Part shown: positions 15,038-22,898 of the stretch, one piece after another
Layout of the letters: each line of letters begins with the position of its first letter
Numbering within the stretch: the first letter of the stretch is position 1
Origin: Arthrobacter sp.
GTDB taxonomy: Bacteria; Actinomycetota; Actinomycetes; Actinomycetales; Micrococcaceae
Assembly: GCF_031179985.1 (NCBI RefSeq)
Contig: NZ_JAPSHJ010000011.1
Location: 5,611 to 43,196 of the forward strand
DNA length: 37,586 nucleotides
Direction of reading: 5' to 3'
Notes under the pieces: model-generated
Databases searched by the model: none
Seen by the model: the letters and a program-made list of their open reading frames with translations, nothing else
Told to the model about the DNA's origin: nothing
Translations under genes and position numbers: made by a program

Positions 15038-15142
15038 GTGAACAAGGCAACAAAAGGCGCCGTAGCAGCCTGGCGCAGCAGGGATCCTGCTCTTGGGGGA
15101 GCAGGAGCAGGTACCCTCGCGCTGCTCCCGGTGGCAACGTGA
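15038..15142 (+). pseudogene. Decayed N-terminus of an alternate-type signal-peptide protein
   Basis: From GTG 15038, with AGGGGG upstream, the frame reads MNKATKGAVAA and later LGGAGAGTLALLPVAT before a stop at 15140-15142. Switching frame after AVAA gives AAGILLLGG, so the intact version would have been MNKATKGAVAA-GAAGILLLGG-AGTLAL. That is the N-terminus typical of actinobacterial TasA-like proteins carrying 'alternate-type' signal peptides cleaved by SipW-type peptidases. At least two frame disruptions are needed, and the W-S-D-S-A-T segment and mature domain are absent. It is therefore a pseudogene relic, not a sequencing slip at one site. Confidence 0.6.
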
Positions 15143-15173
15143 TGCCACAGCTTTGGCCGCGGCATCACGTTGC
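15134..15173. terminator. Strong hairpin, 13-bp perfect stem
   Basis: GCAACGTGATGCC (15134-15146) pairs exactly with GGCATCACGTTGC (15161-15173) around a 14-nt loop. It sits directly downstream of the minus-strand secreted-protein gene (stop at 15180) and is probably its terminator, though there is no clear T-run. Confidence 0.6.
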
Positions 15174-15179
15174 GGGCGT

Positions 15180-15512
15180 TTAGTAGCCGTATGGCGGGTA
15201 TGTTACTTCCACACATCCGTTGGCGATGAAGTCAGCAGCTCCGGGCCCCCAATTCAGGCCGGGGAAGTGGCCGCTGGCGTTAGGAAGTTCCCAATCGAAC
15301 TCCGGGATGACGTCTTCGTGATCCTGGTGGTTCTGGTGTCCCCTGACGACTGCCAGTTCATCGGTGGTGATAACGACAAACGGGTTGGTTTCGCTGCCAG
15401 TTGCGTGGCAGTAGGTGACCTTATGGTCCGGAGGTGGGGAGGCGATGGCAGCCGTGCCGCCGCTCAGCAGTACGAGCCCGGTAACGGCACCACAAGCGAG
15501 CAATTTCTTCAT
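15180..15512 (-). CDS. Small secreted protein with a CHATGS motif
   Basis: 110 residues from ATG 15512. GAGGAG is 8 nt upstream; the ATG two codons earlier is only 2 nt from that ribosome site. MKKLLACGAVTGLVLLSGG begins a Sec signal peptide, with likely cleavage after AIA at about residue 25. The mature part starts with HKVTYCHATGSETNPFVVIT and then His-rich RGHQNHQDHEDVIPEFDW. It ends in a Gly/Tyr-rich tail with a second Cys (NGCVEVTYPPYGY). The C-H-A-T-G-S-x-x-N-P-[YF]-V segment recurs in secreted bacterial proteins of unknown role. The two Cys may form a disulfide, and the His/Asp cluster could bind metal (inference). Confidence 0.8.
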   Translation of the reverse strand: MKKLLACGAVTGLVLLSGGTAAIASPPPDHKVTYCHATGSETNPFVVITTDELAVVRGHQNHQDHEDVIPEFDWELPNASGHFPGLNWGPGAADFIANGCVEVTYPPYGY

Positions 15513-15999
15513 GTTCATAACTCCTCATTCGGTGACTATGTATTCGAATTCTGGACTGCGGCAGCAGCTGCAGTTCCATGAGTGCTGGCCGGCACTTCCA
15601 GCGGAATTCCGCTAAATCGGTGGTGGCGCATCCAGGCCCCCATTTCACCGTCTCGCCCGCCCATTCACCTAAACCAGCCGTCCCCTTTCTAAACCGGCTG
15701 CCGACACGCAGATCGCGTGTTATTTGAAGAGTAAATCCACAATCCCGGGGGCGCCCGAGTACTTTCTACCCGTCTTCCAGCCACTCATTCGGGATATGAG
15801 GCGCAATTTACCTGCCTCATAGCCGGGGCAGCACTTGCTCCGGTTGTCGGCCGGTGCCCTTTCCATTAGCCGATAGTCCAGATTATTTGGTTCCCTGAAA
15901 TACGTGCTTATAAGCAGGTCTCTAACCTCTGACAGTTCCGGACCTCAGTCCGGAAACAAGGAACCCGGCATTCGTGCCCGGCTCACAGAGGACGCGCAA
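15513..15999. other. Intergenic region with no recognised gene
   Basis: About 490 bp between the divergent secreted-protein gene and the frameshifted small gene. A/T-richer than its surroundings in places (15640-15910), as expected for promoters. No ORF, RNA or repeat could be supported. Confidence 0.35.
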
Positions 16000-16261
16000 A
16001 TGCGGGCGATTCAGGGAACTATGTTGACCCTCGGGCCCCCGGTACAGGTGGGGGGAACTCCTGGTCGCCTACGAGACCCTGTGCACACAGCTCTACGAGT
16101 ATTACGTTGTCCTCAGCTCGAACATGATCGAAGATCTTCGTCTTGCGGGACAAAGCCTGGCCGCCGCGGCAATGTATGCAGAAGTACTCCTTGAGAACAT
16201 TGCAGATGAACGGCGGAACCTTCGTCAGGGAGGGCCGGAACGGGCTAGGGAACCTCGATGA
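16000..16261 (+). pseudogene. Small gene with a frameshift in a run of six Gs
   Basis: ATG 16000 has AGAGGA (15986-15991) 8 nt upstream. The frame reads MRAIQGTMLTLGPPVQVG, then meets six Gs at 16050-16055. With five Gs it would continue as ELLVAYETLCTQLYEYYVVL, then SSNMIEDLRLAGQSLAAAAM and a charged end (ENIADERRNLRQGG), stopping at 16259-16261. That is about 86 residues of helix-rich, protein-like sequence. Without the shift it becomes Arg/Pro-rich nonsense to 16194. The strong ribosome site plus good downstream frame argue for a recent mutation, a phase-variable tract or a sequencing error. The 3' end overlaps the convergent VanB gene by 17 bp. No family was recognised. Confidence 0.55.
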
Positions 16262-17270
16262 CGATGCCCGGCAGGCCCTGTTCCGGGCCCTGAACTGCTC
16301 CGCCCACGGCTCCAACTGAAGCGACGCGGGAGACGCAGCAGCAGATTTTCTCGCCAGCTTTTTGCTGGCGATCACTGTAGAACACGTCCCGGTGGTCAAT
16401 GGCGCCCTCCAGCCGGAGGACCCGGACCTCACACAGCCCGCATTCGCCTTTCCGGCAGTCGAACATCATGTCCGCCCCCGCGTCCTCCAAGGCCTCCAGC
16501 ATGGAGCGGTCGGGACTGACGGTTGTTGAAATGCCCAGCCTCGGGATACGCACAGTGAATTCCTGCGGTGCATACCAGCCGCTGTTGCCGAAGGTCTCAA
16601 AGCGCAGATTGGCCGGGTCGAGCTGTTTCTCCAGCCAGCTTCGTCGGACCGAGTCCATAAGCCGGATGGGTCCGCACATATACAGCTCCGTGTCGGGAGC
16701 CAGTGCTGCCACCAGGGAAGCGACATCCAGGTTGGTGCCTTCGTCATTGATATGTGCAACCAACTGGCGGCCATGTAGCTGCTGCAGGTCATCGAGGTAG
16801 GCCATGGCTGCCCTGCTGCGCCCCGCATAGACCAGGGTGTAATCGGCATGAAGCTCGCGAAGGACCCGGGCCATCGCTGCAATAGCTGTGATGCCGATCC
16901 CGCCGGCCAGCAGCAGATAGCGTGGTGCGCCGATGCGGAGGGGAAAGTTCTGCAGCGGCTGCGTGACCTCCAGCGTGTCTCCCACTTGCAGCGCGTGCAT
17001 GGCTACCGATCCGCCGCGGGAGGAGGGGGCACGGAAGACGCTGACGGTGAGCCGGGCGCCGTCGTTCGCTGATTCCACCACTGAATAGGAGCGCTTGAGC
17101 GCTTCACCCTGAGTAGAGGAGGGCAAGTTCACCTTCACATCTATGTGGGAGCCGGGGTCCGCTCTCCGTGGGAGGTCCGGCCGCAGAACGATCCGTTTGA
17201 TGTGCTCGGTCACGGCAGTGGTTTCAATGACTGTTGCCTGCTGCCAAACTTCTATGTTCGTCGCTGCCAT
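16245..17270 (-). CDS. vanB: Vanillate O-demethylase reductase (PDR/VanB family)
   Basis: 341 residues. An N-terminal flavin-binding barrel with R60-S-Y-S is followed by the NAD-binding loop GGIGITAI (123-130) and MCGPIRLMD. A C-terminal plant-type [2Fe-2S] domain has Cys272, Cys277, Cys280 and Cys310. This order (flavin, NAD, ferredoxin) is that of phthalate-dioxygenase-type reductases. It passes electrons from NADH to the VanA oxygenase encoded 47 bp upstream. ATG 17270 is preceded by AAGGA at 8 nt. The ATG at 17279 overlaps that site, and the longer open frame lies inside vanA and was rejected. A Gly/Val-rich tail after the last Cys (about 30 residues) is longer than usual. Confidence 0.92.
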   Translation of the reverse strand: MAATNIEVWQQATVIETTAVTEHIKRIVLRPDLPRRADPGSHIDVKVNLPSSTQGEALKRSYSVVESANDGARLTVSVFRAPSSRGGSVAMHALQVGDTLEVTQPLQNFPLRIGAPRYLLLAGGIGITAIAAMARVLRELHADYTLVYAGRSRAAMAYLDDLQQLHGRQLVAHINDEGTNLDVASLVAALAPDTELYMCGPIRLMDSVRRSWLEKQLDPANLRFETFGNSGWYAPQEFTVRIPRLGISTTVSPDRSMLEALEDAGADMMFDCRKGECGLCEVRVLRLEGAIDHRDVFYSDRQQKAGEKICCCVSRVASVGAVGGAVQGPEQGLPGIVIEVP

Positions 17271-17317
17271 TGGCTGCATCCTTGACTGTGTTGATTCTGG
17301 CGGGGTACGGGGTGCTC

Positions 17318-18454
17318 TTACGCGAAGGGGACGAGGCGTCCCTCGGCTGCCAGTTGGCGTTCGATGAGGCGCCGGACCCACATGCCGCCCGCATCGATGT
17401 TCAGGTTGTAGAACTCGTAATCCGGGTTGGCGTCGATCGCAGCCTGCTGAGCCTCCAGCATGTCCTCGTCTTCCTTGAATACCCGCGATACCCCGTCCCG
17501 GAGCTGGGTGGTGATGAGCTGGCTCTCCAGCCGGTAGTTGCGCATAAATGCCCAGAAGTAGTGGCTGGTTTTGACGGTCTCCGGGGAGATGGTGTTCATG
17601 ACGTAACCGTTGACCCCTTGGCTGCGGTCGCCGTCGGGAGCGCCGGTGCCGGCTTTTGCCACGCCGACGTCGATGCAGATGGTGGAGGGGGATTCGAAAT
17701 GGATGATCTGCCAGCGGTCCACCTTTCCCTCGTAGCCCGGAAACTTGTCCCGGATGTTTTTGCGCCAGAAGGGTGGTGCGTCGATGTCGAGCATCCATCG
17801 GGTCACGGTGACGGTGTTGCCCTCGTGGGTCACCACAAAGTCGGACTCGCTGAGCTCCTCCTGCCCGATGCTGGAGCCATGGACGAATTCCTCATGCGTC
17901 AGGTCCATGAGGTTGTCCAGGACGAGCTGGAAGTTGCAGTTGACCGGGATGGTCAGGCCGTCGCCGGCCCACGCGGGGTCTGTCATCTGCCACATGTCCG
18001 GAATCAGCTCAGGATCGGCTTTCGTCGCGTCCCCAAGCCAGACCCAGACGTAGCGGTAACGCTCGACGACGGGGAAGGAGGGCACCGTGGCGCTGGGGTT
18101 GATGGTTTCCTGGGCGGGCATGGAGACGCAGCGGCCCGCGGAGTTGTAGATGATGCCGTGATACGGGCACTGAATCTGGTCGCCGGCAAGGGTCTTACCC
18201 AGTGAAAGCGGTGCCAGCCGGTGCCAACAGGCGTCGGCGAGGGCGACGGCCCTGCCGTCCTCCGCCCGGTACAGGGCCAGAGGCCGGTCGGCGATTCGCC
18301 GGGACATGGGTTTGCGGGTGACTTCGTAATCCCAAGCGGCCACGTACCAGGCGTTGAGGGGATAGCCGAGAACCTTGTTGGTGGTGCTGGACGCGTTGCT
18401 GGTGCGGGAGGTGGTCTGCACAGACGTGCTTTCTACGGCGGGGGCGATGCTCAC
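17318..18454 (-). CDS. vanA: Vanillate O-demethylase oxygenase subunit (Rieske)
   Basis: 378 residues. The Rieske [2Fe-2S] ligands are Cys76 and His78 (ACWHRLAP) and Cys96 and His99 (QCPYHGI). The mononuclear iron site is NLMDLTHEEFVHG, with His187 and His192 as ligands and Asp184 as bridge to the Rieske centre. The N-terminal LGYPLNAWYVAAWDYEV and overall length fit VanA. With VanB it demethylates vanillate to protocatechuate plus formaldehyde in the cytoplasm, a step in lignin-aromatic use. The start is GTG 18454, with GGAAGGAAG upstream. An additional Ser/Thr-rich N-terminal leader (residues 5-26) is unusual. Expression should be repressed by the divergent PadR-type regulator through two operator-like repeats. 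Confidence 0.92.
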   Translation of the reverse strand: MSIAPAVESTSVQTTSRTSNASSTTNKVLGYPLNAWYVAAWDYEVTRKPMSRRIADRPLALYRAEDGRAVALADACWHRLAPLSLGKTLAGDQIQCPYHGIIYNSAGRCVSMPAQETINPSATVPSFPVVERYRYVWVWLGDATKADPELIPDMWQMTDPAWAGDGLTIPVNCNFQLVLDNLMDLTHEEFVHGSSIGQEELSESDFVVTHEGNTVTVTRWMLDIDAPPFWRKNIRDKFPGYEGKVDRWQIIHFESPSTICIDVGVAKAGTGAPDGDRSQGVNGYVMNTISPETVKTSHYFWAFMRNYRLESQLITTQLRDGVSRVFKEDEDMLEAQQAAIDANPDYEFYNLNIDAGGMWVRRLIERQLAAEGRLVPFA

Positions 18455-18479
18455 AATGACTTCCTTCCAAACGAACCGG

Positions 18480-18501
18480 ACTATCTACATTGATAGATAG
18501 T
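18480..18501. promoter_or_regulatory. Operator-like inverted repeat O1 of the van locus
   Basis: ACTATCTA (18480-18487), then 6 nt, then TAGATAGT (18494-18501): a perfect 8-bp inverted repeat. It begins with the same GACTATCTA sequence as the second site 36 bp away. It lies just downstream of the predicted vanA transcription start, where repressor binding would block transcription. Confidence 0.7.
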
Positions 18502-18513
18502 GAGCTGCACCAC

Positions 18514-18542
18514 AGACTATCTATGGATATAGTCATTGGCAA
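18514..18542 (-). promoter_or_regulatory. vanA promoter with operator-like repeat O2
   Basis: On the minus strand TTGCCA (18542-18537) and TAGTCT (18519-18514) form -35 and -10 boxes 17 bp apart. The inverted repeat GACTAT-N8-ATAGTC (18515-18534) fills the spacer and overlaps the -10. On the plus strand TATAGT (18528-18533) is a candidate -10 for the regulator gene. A repressor bound here would shut vanA and could autoregulate. Confidence 0.65.
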
Positions 18543-18564
18543 CACCTATGCAAAGGAACCCACC

Positions 18565-19152
18565 GTGAGCCTCCGGTATGCCTTACTCGCGCTGCTGACT
18601 GTGGAGCCGATGACCGGGTATGACCTGTTCAAGCACTTCGAATCATCGGTGGGGTATGTCTGGCACGCTCCCGATTCGCAGATCTACCCGGAGTTGCGTC
18701 GGATGGAAAGCGACGGCCTGCTCGAAGGCAGGGAGGTTCCGTGGGGTCCGCGCGGTAAGAAGACTGAGTACCGGATCACCGACGAGGGAGTGAAGGCATT
18801 CCGGGCCTGGATGAACACGGATCTGGAGTACAGCAGGGAACGGGACCCGGCACACCTCAAGGCCGCGTACCTGGAGTGGGCGGACCCGGAGGCGGCTCGG
18901 AGCCAGATGCAGGCCCACATTACGCACTATCGGGCGCGGCTGGAGCAGTGGACGGAAAAAATCAGGGAAATCGACGGCGGCGCGAGTCCCATGCTGAATA
19001 AGCGCTTGTCCGGAATTGCACCCGAGGAGCACCTGAAAACGGTGGCTTTCAAGCGGTTCACCTACGAAGGCCTTATTGCCCGCGCGGAACACGAAATTGC
19101 CTGGGCCGAGCGGGGACTGGCCCTGATCTCCGAGCTCTACAGCACCCGCTGA
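18565..19152 (+). CDS. vanR: PadR-family regulator of the vanillate genes (VanR-type)
   Basis: 195 residues from GTG 18565, with AAAGGA 7 nt upstream. MSLRYALLALLTVEPMTGYD is the canonical PadR start, followed by the winged helix (HAPDSQIYPELRRMESDGLL) and a wing rich in basic residues (WGPRGKKTEYRITDEG). The C-terminal half is helical and charged, as in PadR subfamily 2 dimers (Vir_act_alpha_C-like). In Corynebacterium glutamicum vanABK is repressed by a PadR-type VanR and relieved by vanillate. The same arrangement here makes that role likely. An upstream in-frame ATG (18523) lies inside operator O2 and lacks a ribosome site. No vanK transporter gene is present in the window. Confidence 0.85.
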   Translation: MSLRYALLALLTVEPMTGYDLFKHFESSVGYVWHAPDSQIYPELRRMESDGLLEGREVPWGPRGKKTEYRITDEGVKAFRAWMNTDLEYSRERDPAHLKAAYLEWADPEAARSQMQAHITHYRARLEQWTEKIREIDGGASPMLNKRLSGIAPEEHLKTVAFKRFTYEGLIARAEHEIAWAERGLALISELYSTR

Positions 19153-19268
19153 CCAAGCAATGGTGCGGCACCAAACCGGTGCGGGGCGGACCCCTGCCGG
19201 TGAAAAGCGTGGGTTGCGGAGGTCATTGCTTAGGAGTGCGCCGGGTCCACAAAGTACGCTTGGAGACT

Positions 19269-20579
19269 GTGAAGGTACTCGTCATTGGCCCTGGTGGCCG
19301 CGAACACGCCATTGTCCGCTCCCTGCTTGCAGACCCCAACGTCTCGGAAGTCCACGCGGCTCCGGGCAACGCGGGCATCAGCAAGCTGGTTCCAACGCAT
19401 GCGATCGACGCCAATGATCCTGACGCCGTCGCTGCTTTGGCCACGCGCCTGACTGCCGACCTCGTGGTGGTCGGCCCCGAAGCGCCGCTGGCCGCCGGGG
19501 TGTCCGACGCCGTACGTGCCGCAGGCATTCCCGTGTTCGGCCCCAGCAAGGCCGCGGCCCAGCTGGAGGCGTCCAAGGCCTTTGCCAAGCAGGTCATGGC
19601 CGAGGCCGGCGTTCCGACAGCCATGGCTTTGGTTGCCGCCAACGCAGAGGAAGCCGAAGCCGCCCTTGATACGTTCGGCGCCCCCTATGTGGTGAAGGAC
19701 GACGGACTTGCTGCAGGCAAGGGAGTGGTGGTCACTCGCGACCGCAACGCGGCGCTCGCCCATGCTCAAAGTTGCTTCGACGCCGGTGGAACCGTGGTTA
19801 TCGAAGAGTTCCTGGACGGCCCGGAAGTTTCAGTCTTTGTCCTGTGCGACGGCCACAACACTGTGGCGCTTTCCCCGGCGCAGGACTTCAAGCGCATTTT
19901 CGACAACGACGAAGGCCCCAACACCGGTGGAATGGGAGCCTACACCCCCCTGGATTGGGCACCTGAAGGCCTGGTGCAGGAGGTCATCGACAGGGTGGCA
20001 CAGCCCACCGTCAACGAGATGGCCGCCCGGGGAACGCCCTTTGTTGGTGTCCTGTTCGTCGGTCTCGCCCTGACTTCCCGCGGCACGCGTGTTATCGAAT
20101 TCAACGTCCGCTTCGGCGATCCCGAAACGCAGGCCGTACTGGCCCGGTTGAAGACGCCTCTCGGGTCTCTCTTGCTCTCCGCCGCCAAGGGTGAACTGGA
20201 CAAGGCAGAAGAGCTGCGGTGGACCAAGGAAACCGCGGTGGCCGTCGTCGTGGCTTCTGAGAATTATCCCGACACCCCGCGCACCGGAGACCGTATCCGC
20301 GGACTTAAGAAGGTCGAGGAGCTCGAGGGCGTGCATGTCATCCACGCAGGGACCGCGCTCGACGATGACGGCAAGGTCATCTCCGCGGGCGGCCGGGTGC
20401 TCGCCGTCGTCGCGCTGGGAACGGACCTTGTGGAGGCGCGGGAACGCGCGTACGACGGCGTGGAGCTGGTTCAGCTGGAAGGCTCACAGTTCCGGACGGA
20501 TATCGGCCGCAAGGCTGCCCGCGGCGAGATTCGCGTAGCCGCTTCAGGGGTCCCGACAGCATCCAAGGCAAAGGCATGA
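19269..20579 (+). CDS. purD: Phosphoribosylamine-glycine ligase
   Basis: 436 residues. The GTG start gives MKVLVIGPGGREHAIVRSLL, the universal PurD N-terminus; longer in-frame starts (19179) add non-conserved residues. The ATP-grasp core is clear: PYVVKDDGLAAGKGVVV, VIEEFLDGPEVSVFVL, DEGPNTGGMGAYTP and VIEFNVRFGDPETQ, which carries the metal-binding Glu/Asn. It joins 5-phosphoribosylamine and glycine to give GAR, step two of purine synthesis. Full length. The stop overlaps purC by 4 nt (ATGA), so the two are coupled. The ribosome site (GGAG, 3 nt before the GTG) is close. A TAnnnT box (19255-19260) nearby leaves a leaderless transcript possible. Confidence 0.95.
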   Translation: MKVLVIGPGGREHAIVRSLLADPNVSEVHAAPGNAGISKLVPTHAIDANDPDAVAALATRLTADLVVVGPEAPLAAGVSDAVRAAGIPVFGPSKAAAQLEASKAFAKQVMAEAGVPTAMALVAANAEEAEAALDTFGAPYVVKDDGLAAGKGVVVTRDRNAALAHAQSCFDAGGTVVIEEFLDGPEVSVFVLCDGHNTVALSPAQDFKRIFDNDEGPNTGGMGAYTPLDWAPEGLVQEVIDRVAQPTVNEMAARGTPFVGVLFVGLALTSRGTRVIEFNVRFGDPETQAVLARLKTPLGSLLLSAAKGELDKAEELRWTKETAVAVVVASENYPDTPRTGDRIRGLKKVEELEGVHVIHAGTALDDDGKVISAGGRVLAVVALGTDLVEARERAYDGVELVQLEGSQFRTDIGRKAARGEIRVAASGVPTASKAKA

Positions 20580-21532
20580 GCATGGTGGATTTGAACGGGC
20601 CTGGAACGCAGGCCGGAGGGCTCCAGACTCAGGCCCTGCAGCTGCCGGGCTGGAAGCACGTGTACTCCGGAAAGGTTCGGGATCTGTACGTGCCTACGGA
20701 TGAAGGCATCAAGGACCAGCTCCACCAGGACTGCGTCCTGGTGGTGGCCAGCGACCGTATCAGCGCCTTCGACCACGTCCTTAGCAGCGAAATCCCGGAC
20801 AAGGGACGTATCCTTACGCAGCTGAGTCTCTGGTGGTTTGAGCAGCTTGACGTGGAGCATCACGTCCTCGAGTCCACTGTGGAAGGGGGCGTTCCCGCAG
20901 CCGTCGAGGGGCGGGCCATGATCTGCAAGAAACTGGACATGTTCCCGGTGGAATGCATCGCCCGCGGATACCTCACAGGTTCAGGTTTGGCCGAGTACAA
21001 GCAGTCCCGCACTGTTTGCAGCATCCCGCTGCCGGAGGGCCTCGTTGACGGTTCCCGCCTCGAAGAACCGATCTTCACGCCCTCTGCGAAGGCGGAGGTG
21101 GGGGAGCACGACGAGAACATCACTTATGACGCCGTGGTGGACATGGTGGGCGTGGATGTTGCCGAGCGCTTGCGTGAGCTCACCCTGAAAATCTACAGCC
21201 GGGCCGAAGAAGTGGCCCGGGGACGTGGCATCATCCTCGCCGACACGAAGGTGGAGTTCGGATTCGATGTGGTCACCGGAACCATTACCCTCGGGGACGA
21301 GGTGCTGACTCCTGACTCTTCGCGTTTTTGGGATGCCGCCACTTACGAACCCGGAAGGGCGCAGCCGTCCTTTGACAAGCAGTACGTGCGGGACTGGCTG
21401 ACGTCTCCGGAATCCGGCTGGGACAGGGCCTCGGACACACCGCCGCCCGCGCTTCCGGCCGAGGTGGTGGACCGCACGCGGGGCCGCTACGTGGAGGCTT
21501 ACGAGAAGCTGACGGGCCGGAAGTTCGTCTAA
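20576..21532 (+). CDS. purC: SAICAR synthetase
   Basis: 318 residues. HVYSGKVRDLYV is the ATP-binding loop, LVVASDRISAFDHVL, ECIARGYLTGSGLAEYK and IILADTKVEFGFD are the conserved SAICAR synthetase motifs, with DSSRFWD near the end. The length fits the single-domain actinobacterial/yeast-like form rather than the short E. coli form (about 237). It condenses CAIR with aspartate using ATP to give SAICAR, in the cytoplasm. Its ATG overlaps the purD stop, indicating coupled translation. A second ATG two codons later is also possible. Confidence 0.95.
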   Translation: MSMVDLNGPGTQAGGLQTQALQLPGWKHVYSGKVRDLYVPTDEGIKDQLHQDCVLVVASDRISAFDHVLSSEIPDKGRILTQLSLWWFEQLDVEHHVLESTVEGGVPAAVEGRAMICKKLDMFPVECIARGYLTGSGLAEYKQSRTVCSIPLPEGLVDGSRLEEPIFTPSAKAEVGEHDENITYDAVVDMVGVDVAERLRELTLKIYSRAEEVARGRGIILADTKVEFGFDVVTGTITLGDEVLTPDSSRFWDAATYEPGRAQPSFDKQYVRDWLTSPESGWDRASDTPPPALPAEVVDRTRGRYVEAYEKLTGRKFV

Positions 21533-21546
21533 GCAGTCCCCGCAGT

Positions 21547-21560
21547 CCCGCTTAGGCGGG
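21547..21560. terminator. Short hairpin between convergent genes
   Basis: CCCGC-TTAG-GCGGG, a 5-bp GC stem with a 4-nt loop, in the 47-bp space between purC and the convergent HTH-TPR regulator. A modest candidate for a shared terminator with no clear T-run. Confidence 0.4.
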
Positions 21561-21579
21561 GCAGTTATGCAGGCCGGTG

Positions 21580-22860
21580 TCAGCCTGCAGTGTCAACTGA
21601 ACCGCCGGATGCCGCAGCAGCGCGGCGTTCGGCGAGCTTGATTTCCAGGATGGCGTCCATGGCCTGCTGCAGCCGGTCCGAAGCTCCTGCTGAGCTGAAT
21701 TCTTTCCGCGCCTCTTCCAGATGCTCCAAAGCCTCTTCCGGTTCGCCCGCTGCCTTGAGTGACTTTCCCAGCAGGAGGGACACTTCGCCGGCAGTGTGCT
21801 TGCCCAGGGCCTTGCGTTCGGCGTGGATCTCGCGGAGCTTGTTGACGGCCGCCACGATATCGCCGGTGAGGTAGAGCCAGCGGGCCCGGATGAACGCAAC
21901 CTCGAGCTGGTCCGTCTTGTTTCCTCCCACAATAGAGAGCGCCAGTTCGGCACGCTCGATAGCGGATAAAGTCTCAGGCTCTACTATGCCGGAGGACAGG
22001 CGGACGGCCGCTGAGGCTTTGTTGAACCGTGCCCAAAGCTCGATATCGTTGGCCGGCGAGAGCAGCCTGGCGGCGCGTTCGTGGTGCTTAATGCCCTCCG
22101 GGTAGTCGTGGCGCATGAACGCCACGTTTCCGATCACCCAGGCCACCTCGCCGGCAAGCTGGGACATGGAGTTTTCGTCCGTTTGCTCGTTCATGAGCTG
22201 GCAGTATTTCCAGGCCTCCTCAAGCCTGCCGCTTTCGGCCAGGGCGCCGATCAGCGCGCGCATCGCACCGATGATCAACGTGGACCCCTGAGGCAGTTGC
22301 TCACAGAGCCTTACGGCTTCCTGCGCGTGCTCGACGGCGGCAGTGAGCTGGCCTTGGCCGTGGCATACTGCGGCGAGCATCTGCCGTGCCCTGACGCCGA
22401 GGCCTACCGACTCGGAGGCCATGGGGTGCTCCAAGAGGTGCTGGATGATTTTCTGGCAGTCAGCCAACTGCCCCTGCTTCATCAGGCATTCGGCCTGCAT
22501 GTAAGTCATGTTCCACCAGGCGCTGGTGTTCCGCCCTTCGAGGGCTATTTGTGCGGCGGTCGCAGCGTGGCTCGCGGCAAGCGGGTAGTCCCTCAGATCC
22601 CACGCCTGGCGGGCATACAAGCCGGCCAAAACGTACTCGGCGTCGCTGATGGACACCGGCTGGCTCCAGGCTTCGAGGGCTTTGGGGGCCATTTCCAGTC
22701 GCCTGGCCAGCTCTTCAATGACGTCTGCCGTAGGCTCACGCCGGCCGGTTTCCAGCAGGGAGATGTAACTGGGGGAGTAGAGGTCCTTCCCGAGTTCGGC
22801 TTGAGTCAGCCCCCGTTCGAGACGCTCCGCACGGAGCTTCTCGCCGAATCCGTTCCCCAC
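21580..22860 (-). CDS. HTH-TPR regulator, candidate RRNPP-like peptide receptor
   Basis: 426 residues from GTG 22860; AGGAGG lies 5 nt upstream, so the longer frame to 22941 was rejected. Residues 6-60 are an XRE-type helix-turn-helix (LRAERLERGLTQAELGKDLY, then SPSYISLLETGRREPTADVI). The rest is all-helical, with TPR-like pairs such as SAWWNMTYMQAECLMKQGQL, ALIGALAESGRLEEAWKY, VAFIRARWLYLTGDIVAAVN and LLLGKSLKAAGEPEEALEHL. There is no signal or membrane segment, so it is cytoplasmic. HTH plus C-terminal TPR repeats and length match NprR-like members of the RRNPP family (Rap, Rgg, NprR, PlcR, PrgX), which bind re-imported signalling peptides. The divergent neighbour encodes a secreted peptide with three copies of an octapeptide. 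Architecture is seen; the receptor role is inferred. Some HTH-TPR proteins have no peptide ligand. Confidence 0.85.
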   Translation of the reverse strand: MGNGFGEKLRAERLERGLTQAELGKDLYSPSYISLLETGRREPTADVIEELARRLEMAPKALEAWSQPVSISDAEYVLAGLYARQAWDLRDYPLAASHAATAAQIALEGRNTSAWWNMTYMQAECLMKQGQLADCQKIIQHLLEHPMASESVGLGVRARQMLAAVCHGQGQLTAAVEHAQEAVRLCEQLPQGSTLIIGAMRALIGALAESGRLEEAWKYCQLMNEQTDENSMSQLAGEVAWVIGNVAFMRHDYPEGIKHHERAARLLSPANDIELWARFNKASAAVRLSSGIVEPETLSAIERAELALSIVGGNKTDQLEVAFIRARWLYLTGDIVAAVNKLREIHAERKALGKHTAGEVSLLLGKSLKAAGEPEEALEHLEEARKEFSSAGASDRLQQAMDAILEIKLAERRAAAASGGSVDTAG

Positions 22861-22898
22861 CGGTTCCTCCTCATTTTGGGCAGTCTTAAAGGAAATGC

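Noticed and set aside
17234..18205. 323-codon plus-strand frame opposite vanA
   Set aside because: Antisense of a gene with complete Rieske and iron-site motifs; the composition is not protein-like.
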